Assembly: GCA_937899935.1 (NCBI GenBank)
Contig: CALCOW010000171.1
Coordinates: 1 to 5,941 of the forward strand
Direction of reading: 5' to 3'
Length of the DNA stretch: 5,941 bases
Source: an uncultured Phycisphaerae bacterium
GTDB lineage: Bacteria; Planctomycetota; Phycisphaerae; Phycisphaerales; SM1A02
Made by a program: the position numbers and the translations under genes. Of the stretch, positions 1 to 5,275 are shown piece after piece. The notes below the pieces were generated by a model. The model did no database searches. It was not told the origin of the DNA and saw nothing but the letters and a program-made list of their open reading frames with translations. Numbering within the stretch: position 1 is the first letter of the stretch; the number at the start of each line of letters is the position of its first letter.

Positions 1-770
1 CCGTTATGTGGGCAAACAATGAAACCGGTGCGGTTCAACCAATTCAAGAAATCTGTAATGTATGTCATGAGCATGGAGTACGTGTACACACCGATGCCAC
101 CCAATGGGTGGGAAAGATGCCAACCGATCTAAACTCTCTGCCTGTGGATCTATTGAGCTTCACTGGTCATAAGTTCCATGGGCCAAAGGGTACGGGTGTA
201 CTCTATGTACGTGCTGGCTGTGATTTGGCACCGTGTGTTACTGGTGGACCGCAAGAACGTGGAAGACGAGCTGGCACTGAAAACACTGCAGGTATTGCTG
301 GACTTGGCATCGCGTGCCAAGAGGCTCGCAAATGGATTGATGGTGGCCACTGGCAGGATAGAAAATCACTACTCGCTGAATTTGAGCAGCGCCTACTAGA
401 AGCCGTCGATGGAGCTTGGATCAACGCTGGCGGTGCATCGCGCCTTTGGAGCACCACCAACGTCGGTTTTCCAGACGTTACCAGTGAAATGATGTTGTTG
501 GCACTCTCAGAGCGTGGCGTTTGTTGCAGTGGCGGTTCAGCCTGTTCAAGTGGCTCCACGACCCGATCAGCGGTTCTTGAGGCATTAGAACTGCCTGAGC
601 ACATTCCACCCGACCGATGCCACGCGTCGCTGCGGTTGAGTATTTGCCGTCATACCTCTGCCGAGGTGCTGGATGAAGCTTTCCAGATCATCGTGGAGGT
701 CCACCAGCGCTTATCGGAGATGGTAATCGACTCAGAAACGCCCAGTGTCTGCATTGAATCTGAGTCTTGA
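1..770 (+). CDS. Cysteine desulfurase, NifS/IscS type (5'-truncated by window edge)
   Basis: A pyridoxal-phosphate enzyme that takes sulfur from L-cysteine, giving alanine and an enzyme persulfide used for Fe-S clusters and thio-cofactors in the cytoplasm. About 255 C-terminal residues are visible (first full codon at base 3). IscS-type enzymes are near 400 residues, so roughly 140-150 lie outside. Numbering from the ATG at base 6: NNETG (4-8) near the cofactor; HTDATQ (28-33), whose D30 and Q33 match the Asp and Gln that contact the PLP ring; SFTGHK (51-56), where K56 is the Schiff-base lysine; RRAGTEN (87-93), substrate binding; and SGGSACSSGS (175-184), where C180 is the persulfide-forming cysteine on its mobile loop. 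All visible catalytic residues are intact. The stop is TGA at 768-770. No iscU, iscA or iscR follows. The next gene is a tRNA, so the physiological acceptor (IscS, NifS or SufS-like role) cannot be decided. Family assignment is firm; the exact symbol is not. Confidence 0.95.
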   Translation, partial: VMWANNETGAVQPIQEICNVCHEHGVRVHTDATQWVGKMPTDLNSLPVDLLSFTGHKFHGPKGTGVLYVRAGCDLAPCVTGGPQERGRRAGTENTAGIAGLGIACQEARKWIDGGHWQDRKSLLAEFEQRLLEAVDGAWINAGGASRLWSTTNVGFPDVTSEMMLLALSERGVCCSGGSACSSGSTTRSAVLEALELPEHIPPDRCHASLRLSICRHTSAEVLDEAFQIIVEVHQRLSEMVIDSETPSVCIESES

Positions 771-794
771 CGGTCACTTTGCCGGGTTTACAAT
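767..794 (+). promoter_or_regulatory. Probable sigma-70-type promoter of tRNA-Lys
   Basis: TTGACG (767-772) and TACAAT (789-794) are separated by 16 bp, and each matches the -35 or -10 consensus at five of six positions. Transcription would begin near 801, giving a leader of about 25 nt before the mature tRNA at 826. The -35 box contains the TGA stop codon of the upstream cysteine desulfurase (768-770), so the two genes share these bases. Seen directly in sequence; promoter activity is inferred, and the lineage's sigma factor preference is assumed. Confidence 0.6.
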
Positions 795-825
795 TCTCAT
801 CCATCAGCGGACACTAGTGGTCCAC

Positions 826-898
826 GCCCTGTTAGCTCAGTTGGCAGAGCAGCGGATTCTTAATCCGCGGGTCGCAAGTTCGAGTCTTGCACAGGGCA
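826..898 (+). tRNA. tRNA-Lys (anticodon CUU)
   Basis: A complete 73-nt cloverleaf. The acceptor stem 826-832 with 891-897 has seven Watson-Crick pairs. The D-stem is 835-838 with 847-850. The anticodon stem is 852-856 with 864-868, closing the loop TTCTTAA (857-863), which puts anticodon CTT at 859-861. The T-stem is 874-878 with 886-890 around TTCGAGT. Discriminator A is at 898. The following bases are TT, so the 3' CCA is not encoded and must be added by CCA nucleotidyltransferase. It reads the lysine codon AAG. Its own promoter lies at 767-794, and convergent hairpins follow at 968-1005. Confidence 0.98.
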
Positions 899-967
899 TT
901 TCTCTACCTATGACGGCTTTTCAATCCAGTGGTAAGTCACTGCGTAGCCGGTTTGCAGTTGGCGCGT

Positions 968-1005
968 CATTCACAGGATGAATGTAATAGAGCCTTTGGG
1001 CTCTA
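968..1005. terminator. Two adjacent hairpins between convergent tRNA-Lys and MFS gene; possible terminator
   Basis: The first hairpin pairs CATTCA (968-973) with TGAATG (979-984) around a 5-nt loop. The second pairs TAGAGCC (988-994) with GGCTCTA (999-1005) around TTTG. Both stems are perfect. They sit in the 149-bp gap between two convergent genes, where terminators are expected. Neither strand shows a true T-run after the stems: the minus strand continues TTACATT and the plus strand ACTTCTG. Termination may therefore be weak or factor-assisted. The rest of 899-1047 holds no gene I can support. Confidence 0.4.
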
Positions 1006-1047
1006 ACTTCTGCCGAGCGAGAAGACTGATCAAGAAACAGCGAGCAT

Positions 1048-2262
1048 TTAACTCATTCGTTTATGCCAGTATTCGGCTAACCAACTCATGATCACACAGA
1101 TCGTTGCCAATACCATCACTAGGCCCCCAATGAGGAAGAGTGTCGGGTAAGACACACCTTGTGACAACAAACCACTGAGACCATAACTGCCCGCTAGCCA
1201 GCCGAAGGCAGCTCCAAACGTGATCAGCCCCCAATAGTGTGCATGCCTTGAGAGCCCAACAATGTCCTGGGTGCGCAATGCTGTCAGTGCTACACATTGA
1301 AATAGAAACACACCATTGAGAAATCCCGCTGCTGTCACGATAGTGATCGAGCTAGTCCCCAGCACCATAACAATAGATAACACTCCAACAAGGTAATTAA
1401 AAACCAAAGCTAATTGATTTCCAATAAACCGACTCATGATTCCGCCTAAGACAGCTCCAACAAGGCATCCTAAACCGTAAAGAGAAAACAAGGTGCTACT
1501 CAAGCCAATGCCAGCTTTGAGATAGACATGCATGTAATCAGCTAAAAAGAGTGCGTGGGGCGTCACGGCGATGGCGGCCAATACATAGGCCATCCCTAAA
1601 AGGAAGAGCGGCATTTTCTTGTATGAATCAAGCGACGCGATCGCCTTAACTCGTTTTTCCGAGGCACCAACTGCCGTCGAAATCAGGCGCCAACTGACAA
1701 TGCCACCAATCAGGGTCAACGTTGCCTCAAAGAGCCAACCATCCCTCGGCCCCTGGCCAACAAAAGAAGGCAATAACAAGCTGACAAATACGATGGCGGC
1801 TCCGGCACCACTGAAGATTATTCCACCACAAATACTCTTCGCCTTATCAGGTACGTGCTTGAATACCACTGCTGGTGTATGGATCATGAGTGCGGCGCCA
1901 CCCAGGCCTGTGATGAAACGACCCACCGCCAGCCAAACAAAGCCGATGTCCCATGCACATATGAGCAGCCCTGTCACGGCCGCAAGTAGTGACCAACGCA
2001 TGATTGGACGGACACTGACTATACGGGGGAGCAAAATTGCAGCTGCACCGCCCACGATATACCCAAAAAAGTTGAACGCCCCCAGATACCCAGCGCTCGC
2101 CTTATCAACCCACCCAGCCTCAATGATCGAGGGAACCAATGGTGTGTAGGCCAATCTTGCCATACACAAGCCAACAGCTATTAAGCAAAACCCTGCAATG
2201 GTTGCATAGGCAGGACTAAGCTGTCGCTCTGGCACACACCTAGAAGCTATTGACGTGTTCAT
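1048..2262 (-). CDS. YbfB/YjiJ-family MFS transporter, downstream member of tandem pair
   Basis: Inner-membrane secondary transporter of 404 residues, typical MFS length, with about twelve hydrophobic segments and a central cytoplasmic-type loop near residues 197-215. Hallmarks resembling the YbfB/YjiJ family: GLCMAR in TM1 (31-36, with a charged R36), YTPLVPS (39-45), AGYLGAFN (57-64), GRFITG (114-119), IHTP (127-130), SICGGIIFSGAG (143-154) and HYWGL (342-346). The classic MFS motif A between TM2 and TM3 is not obvious; the loop reads PRIVSVRP. The substrate is unknown. It is a paralogue of the neighbour 61 bp upstream on the same strand (by eye roughly half the residues identical, about 39 of the first 60 core residues), and is probably co-transcribed with it. 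The start is uncertain: the ATG at 2262 has no clear Shine-Dalgarno sequence. An in-frame GTG at 2235 (V10) would give an N-terminus of exactly the same length as the paralogue, and only a close-set AGG precedes it. Stop TAA at 1048-1050. Confidence 0.88.
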   Translation of the reverse strand: MNTSIASRCVPERQLSPAYATIAGFCLIAVGLCMARLAYTPLVPSIIEAGWVDKASAGYLGAFNFFGYIVGGAAAILLPRIVSVRPIMRWSLLAAVTGLLICAWDIGFVWLAVGRFITGLGGAALMIHTPAVVFKHVPDKAKSICGGIIFSGAGAAIVFVSLLLPSFVGQGPRDGWLFEATLTLIGGIVSWRLISTAVGASEKRVKAIASLDSYKKMPLFLLGMAYVLAAIAVTPHALFLADYMHVYLKAGIGLSSTLFSLYGLGCLVGAVLGGIMSRFIGNQLALVFNYLVGVLSIVMVLGTSSITIVTAAGFLNGVFLFQCVALTALRTQDIVGLSRHAHYWGLITFGAAFGWLAGSYGLSGLLSQGVSYPTLFLIGGLVMVLATICVIMSWLAEYWHKRMS

Positions 2263-2288
2263 TGGAAGTGTGTTTCCGATGCCATGAG

Positions 2289-2303
2289 AACCGTCGTACG
2301 GTT
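2289..2303. repeat. Perfect inverted repeat between the two MFS genes
   Basis: AACCGT (2289-2294) and ACGGTT (2298-2303) flank a 3-nt centre, giving a 6-bp hairpin or an operator-like palindrome. It lies in the 61-bp gap between the stop of the upstream transporter (2324) and the start of the downstream one (2262). No T-run follows on the minus strand, so it does not look like an intrinsic terminator. An intercistronic mRNA hairpin or a regulator site are both possible; the role is not known. Confidence 0.35.
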
Positions 2304-2323
2304 AGACGATTGTCCCATTCTCT

Positions 2324-3502
2324 TTAGTCGACTTTTCGGCAAGTCCACCATGATACAAGGATGAGAATAAACCCCGCAATCAAAGCACCCTCTGCCACCA
2401 TGAACAGATTGATGTATTCAAATCCAAGTGTTAACAGCGCTGACATACCATAACTACCCAGTAAGAGCCCAAAACCGAATGCGAGTGTCAACAAACCCCA
2501 ATAATGAGGATGCCGATTCAAGCCAACAAACTCACGAGTACGCATCGAAGTCAGTGGCACACACTGCAATAGGAAGAAACCAATCAAAAACGCTGAGCCG
2601 GTCACGATGATCAATGAACTAAAGATCAATACCAGTGCCACTGCAATAGAACCTATCAAGTAGTTAATAGATAAGCTCAGCCGTGTGCCCAGGAACTTAC
2701 TAGCAACACCTGAAGTCATTGCTCCGACAGCACATCCAATACCAAATATTGCAAACAGAGAACTACTTCCACTTGCAGATACACCGAGATCACGATGCAT
2801 ATAGTCGGTCAAGAATAGTGTGTGTGGAACAATGCCAATTGCAGCCAATACATAAGCCGTTGACAATACGAACAAACGTACGCGATCTTTCCGTTTAATT
2901 GGCTCAGAGACGGAACTACTTACATGACGTTTATTCGAGGCCGACGAGACAAGATGCCATCCAATAATGACCAGAACGAGCGCAAGCGAACTCTCAAACA
3001 ACCAACCATAACGAGGGCCATCCGTGAGAACATATGGAAGGAACAAGCTCACCACAATGGTGCATACACCCGCACCGCTAAAGGCGATTCCACCACAAAT
3101 ACTCTTGTATTTATCGTCAATACACTGAAGCATCAGCGATGGGGTATGGATGACGAATGCAGCGCCTGCCAACCCTGTTAGGAATCTGCCTATGGCCAGC
3201 CAGATAAAGCCAAAGTCCCATGCACACATCGTGAGACCTATGACCGCCAAGAAGGTCGAGATGCGCATCAACAATCGAATACCGATCAGATTCGGCAGAC
3301 AAACTCCAGCGACACATGCGACGATATAACCGAGGCAATTGAAACCGCCTAGATAGCCCGCCTGCGCTCGATCAACCCACTTGGCATCAATGAGCGAAGG
3401 GATCAGTGGCGTATATGCAAAGCGACAAAGGCAGAGGCCAGTAGCAACCAGACAAAAACCGGCAATGGTCGCGTAGATGGGGTTTGGGCGGTCCTTTGGC
3501 AT
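2324..3502 (-). CDS. YbfB/YjiJ-family MFS transporter, upstream member of tandem pair
   Basis: Membrane transporter of 392 residues with about twelve hydrophobic segments, a paralogue of the following gene. Shared signatures are YATIAGFCL at the start of TM1; GLCLCR with the same intramembrane arginine (about residue 27); FAYTPLIPS; AGYLGGFN; CAWDFGF; GRFLTG; IHTPS; SICGGIAFSGAG; FLTDYMH; and HYWGLLT near 333. The halves are joined by a polar linker near 195-212 (SNKRHVSSS and following, rich in Ser, Lys and Arg). This matches the YbfB/YjiJ family, whose substrates are mostly unestablished. The start is ATG at 3502. A GTG immediately before it (3505) is equally possible and adds one residue; no strong Shine-Dalgarno sequence separates them. 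Stop TAA at 2324-2326. It is divergent from tRNA-Leu, with a 77-bp shared upstream region in which I see no convincing promoter for this gene. Paralogy is firm; transported compound and direction are unknown. Confidence 0.9.
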   Translation of the reverse strand: MPKDRPNPIYATIAGFCLVATGLCLCRFAYTPLIPSLIDAKWVDRAQAGYLGGFNCLGYIVACVAGVCLPNLIGIRLLMRISTFLAVIGLTMCAWDFGFIWLAIGRFLTGLAGAAFVIHTPSLMLQCIDDKYKSICGGIAFSGAGVCTIVVSLFLPYVLTDGPRYGWLFESSLALVLVIIGWHLVSSASNKRHVSSSVSEPIKRKDRVRLFVLSTAYVLAAIGIVPHTLFLTDYMHRDLGVSASGSSSLFAIFGIGCAVGAMTSGVASKFLGTRLSLSINYLIGSIAVALVLIFSSLIIVTGSAFLIGFFLLQCVPLTSMRTREFVGLNRHPHYWGLLTLAFGFGLLLGSYGMSALLTLGFEYINLFMVAEGALIAGFILILVSWWTCRKVD

Positions 3503-3531
3503 CACCGCAGAGTCTAACTAGGATTCACCCG

Positions 3532-3559
3532 TTGCATACCTTCAGCGAACAGGTAAGAT
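3532..3559 (+). promoter_or_regulatory. Candidate promoter of tRNA-Leu
   Basis: TTGCAT (3532-3537, three of six) and TAAGAT (3554-3559, four of six) are spaced 16 bp apart. A G+C-rich stretch, CGGACCCCC, follows the -10, as is common at stable-RNA promoters. A start near 3566 would leave a leader of about 14 nt before the tRNA. The match to consensus is modest. Confidence 0.3.
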
Positions 3560-3579
3560 CGGACCCCCAAACACCAAGA

Positions 3580-3665
3580 GCGGGTGTGGCGAAATTGGCA
3601 GACGCGCATGGTTCAGGTCCATGTGGGAGTAAAATCCCGTGGAGGTTCGAGTCCTCTCACCCGCA
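3580..3665 (+). tRNA. tRNA-Leu (anticodon CAG)
   Basis: An 86-nt class II tRNA. The acceptor stem 3580-3586 pairs perfectly with 3658-3664, and the discriminator A is 3665. The D-stem is GCG (3589-3591) with CGC (3603-3605). The anticodon stem CATGG (3607-3611) with CCATG (3619-3623) closes the loop TTCAGGT, giving anticodon CAG at 3614-3616. The long variable arm has GGGA (3625-3628) with TCCC (3635-3638). The T-stem 3641-3645 with 3653-3657 includes one G-U pair and closes TTCGAGT. ATT follows, so CCA is not encoded. It reads CUG codons. It is convergent with recA and divergent from the transporter pair. Confidence 0.98.
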
Positions 3666-3694
3666 TTACTCTTTATTGCTGTTTTAAAGAACAA

Positions 3695-3727
3695 AGAAGC
3701 AGCGATGCCACGAGCATCGTTGCTTCT
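3695..3727. terminator. Strong hairpin between convergent tRNA-Leu and recA; likely shared terminator
   Basis: AGAAGCAGCGATGC (3695-3708) pairs with GCATCGTTGCTTCT (3714-3727) around the loop CACGA, giving a 14-position stem. The one imperfect position (3702/3720) is a G-U pair in plus-strand RNA but a C-A mismatch in minus-strand RNA. In the minus direction the stem is followed by a T-rich tract (TTTGTTCTTT), fitting recA termination about 50 bp after its stop. In the plus direction the tail is only CTCTATC. Best read as the recA terminator that may also stop tRNA-Leu transcription. Confidence 0.7.
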
Positions 3728-3775
3728 CTATCGTGAGCGTGTCTGTATTCACAAACGAAAGGATGAGGCCGCGTA

Positions 3776-5071
3776 CTAAGACTTAACGGCTACTTCTTTT
3801 TGTTCTACTTTTGTTGTTTCAACTTCCACCACAGCTTCACCACTAGACTCCCCTGCTGCAGCAAGATCTTGTTGTGTATCTAAAAGACCTTTTTTCTCAA
3901 GAATCTCATGTTTGATCTCAGCAAATAAATCTGGATTTTCGCGTAGAAACGCCTTCGAGTTCTCACGGCCTTGTCCCAAGCGAAGATCTCCCTTACTGAA
4001 CCATGCGCCTGATTTTTGAACAATTTCCTCTGTAACAGCAAGGTCTAACAAATCACCAGAGGCGCTAATGCCCTCGTTGAACATAATGTCAAACTCAGCA
4101 TCCCGGAATGGTGGCGCTAGTTTGTTCTTAACCACCCGAGCTCGCACACGGTTTCCGACATTCTGATCGCCGTCTTTAATAGCACTAATACGTCGAATAT
4201 CTATACGAACCGATGAGTAGAACTTTAGGGCACGACCACCTGGTGTCGTTTCGGGACTTCCAAACATGTCCCCAATCTTCTCACGAAGCTGATTGATAAA
4301 GATCACCGTACAGTCACTTTTTGCAATCGCGCCGGTGAGCTTTCGTAGCGCTTGGCTCATAAGTCGGGCCTGTAGACCAACATGGCTATCACCCATTTCT
4401 CCTTCAATTTCCGCTCGTGGAATCAGTGCTGCGACTGAATCGATCACCACCACATCAACTGCATTCGATCGAACAAGTAATTCGCAAATCTCTAAAGCCT
4501 GCTCGCCGGTATCTGGTTGTGACACCAGAAGATCTTCTAGTTCAACACCAATACGCCTGGCCCAACTCGGATCCAAGGCATGTTCTGCGTCAATAAAGGC
4601 TGCCACGCCACCAGCCTTCTGGGTACTTGCGACCACTGTCAAAGCCAGCGTCGTCTTGCCTGATGATTCAGGACCATAGATCTCTACAACGCGCCCGCGC
4701 GGTACGCCACGTCCGCCCAACGCTAAATCAAGGCTCAACGTACCAGTGGAAGTCCCCTGGACGACCTTTGGGGCACCATCAAGTCGCATGATGGAGCCAA
4801 CCCCGAACATCTTGTCAATTTGACCGATGGCTCGGTCCAGCGCTTCTGCTGGAGGGCCTGATGATTGTGATTGGGATGTCTTGTTTGCCTTACTGGTTGC
4901 GGCTCCGCCGCGAGTCGTTCTTGCCACGTCCTTGCCCTCTCTTGCAGGCTTTTTCTTGCCCCGATTCACTTTCTGGTCACTTAAGCGGCCTCCTGCCGCT
5001 TGTGAAATGGGCTTGTCAGAGGGCATTGTACCGGCGTTCTTCGACTGCTTTGACTTCGTGGCAAAAACCAT
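3776..5071 (-). CDS. recA: RecA recombinase with long basic N-terminal extension
   Basis: An ATP-dependent DNA strand-exchange protein that polymerises on single-stranded DNA, drives homologous recombination and, with ssDNA, stimulates LexA self-cleavage. It has 431 residues, versus about 350 for E. coli RecA. The core begins near residue 75 (EALDRAIGQIDKMFGVGSIM). Walker A is GPESSGKT (133-140). The catalytic Glu is E163 in FIDAEHALDP. Walker B is VVVIDS, with D211 by alignment. The L1 region is EIEGEMGDSHVG. The L2 region is FINQLREKIG followed by GSPETTPGGRALKFY, with the sensor Gln near 261. The C-terminal domain includes GAWFSKGDLRLGQGREN, and the protein ends in an acidic/lysine tail. 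Positions are offset 67 from E. coli. Residues 1-70 are rich in Lys, Arg, Ser, Thr, Ala and Gly and look disordered. The ATG at 5071 is preferred because AAGGA (5078-5082) precedes it by 6 nt; the next Met (M16, 5026) lacks such a site. The stop is TAG, followed by a hairpin at 3695-3727. anmK lies 204 bp upstream. Confidence 0.98.
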   Translation of the reverse strand: MVFATKSKQSKNAGTMPSDKPISQAAGGRLSDQKVNRGKKKPAREGKDVARTTRGGAATSKANKTSQSQSSGPPAEALDRAIGQIDKMFGVGSIMRLDGAPKVVQGTSTGTLSLDLALGGRGVPRGRVVEIYGPESSGKTTLALTVVASTQKAGGVAAFIDAEHALDPSWARRIGVELEDLLVSQPDTGEQALEICELLVRSNAVDVVVIDSVAALIPRAEIEGEMGDSHVGLQARLMSQALRKLTGAIAKSDCTVIFINQLREKIGDMFGSPETTPGGRALKFYSSVRIDIRRISAIKDGDQNVGNRVRARVVKNKLAPPFRDAEFDIMFNEGISASGDLLDLAVTEEIVQKSGAWFSKGDLRLGQGRENSKAFLRENPDLFAEIKHEILEKKGLLDTQQDLAAAGESSGEAVVEVETTKVEQKEVAVKS

Positions 5072-5077
5072 GGGTTA

Positions 5078-5082
5078 TCCTT
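5078..5082 (-). promoter_or_regulatory. recA ribosome binding site that fixes the long start
   Basis: AAGGA on the minus strand ends 6 nt before the ATG at 5071, a good Shine-Dalgarno match and spacing. It supports translation from the first Met and hence the reality of the N-terminal extension. No equivalent precedes the in-frame ATG at 5026. Confidence 0.7.
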
Positions 5083-5098
5083 ATCTGCATCAGGGAAA

Positions 5099-5159
5099 TG
5101 TTCTTAATGTTCGGTGTTCGATAGGGTAGCTTCTTCATCGGATTCGCCAAGGTCTGTTC
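5099..5159 (-). repeat. Same-orientation GAACA repeats upstream of recA; candidate operator
   Basis: GAACA occurs on the minus strand at 5099-5103, 5108-5112, 5115-5119 and 5155-5159, all in the same orientation. The first three fall within 21 bp, 28-48 nt before the recA start. A fifth copy is at 5247-5251. The gaps within the cluster are 4 and 2 bp. GAACA/TGTTC is the half-site of several known LexA boxes (inverted in Actinobacteria and Verrucomicrobia), and Alphaproteobacteria use direct GTTC repeats, but no perfect known box is formed here. The repeats are seen directly; an SOS-operator role is inference. Confidence 0.4.
5123..5150 (-). promoter_or_regulatory. Weak candidate recA promoter
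   Basis: TTGGCG (5150-5145) and TACCCT (5128-5123) are 16 bp apart, matching four and three of six consensus positions. If used, transcription would start close to 5116, inside the GAACA cluster, which would suit repression. The match is poor, and other starts in 5072-5275 are possible. Confidence 0.25.
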
Positions 5160-5214
5160 GGTAGTTTTTCGGGTGTTTTCTTGGTCTTTTTTTAAAAGGT
5201 CCGCGCCGGGTACC

Positions 5215-5229
5215 GCAAAGGCCCTTTGC
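5215..5229. repeat. Perfect palindrome between anmK and recA
   Basis: GCAAAGG (5215-5221) and CCTTTGC (5223-5229) are inverted around a single base. As RNA this would be a 6-bp stem with a 3-nt loop. It lies 47 nt after the anmK stop. No T-run follows directly on the minus strand; the nearest is CCTTTTAAAAAAAG about 15-25 nt on. It could be a weak anmK terminator or a protein-binding site. Confidence 0.35.
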
Positions 5230-5275
5230 CAATGAAATCTGCATCTTGTTCAGAGCATCTGGCTCGCTGAAGAGT

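Noticed and set aside
203..604. Minus-strand 133-codon open frame
   Set aside because: Antisense shadow of the cysteine desulfurase, low complexity, no recognisable motif.
812..819. CACTAGTG palindrome in the tRNA-Lys leader
   Set aside because: Only 8 bp; likely chance, with no supporting context.
745..981. Plus-strand 78-codon open frame
   Set aside because: It runs straight through the complete tRNA-Lys gene and overlaps the cysteine desulfurase end, so it is not coding.
1637..1644. GCGATCGC octamer, the cyanobacterial HIP1 motif
   Set aside because: It occurs once in nearly 6 kb, so it does not indicate a cyanobacterial genome.
1619..2149. Long plus-strand open frame of 176 codons
   Set aside because: It is antisense to the MFS gene, rich in Pro, Thr and Met as expected for the shadow of hydrophobic codons, with no family resemblance.
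879..3664. tRNA 3' ends as attachment sites of an integrated element
   Set aside because: The only sequence shared by the two tRNA 3' regions is the common T-loop stretch (TTCGAGTC). No direct repeat of a tRNA end, integrase or mobility gene is present between them.
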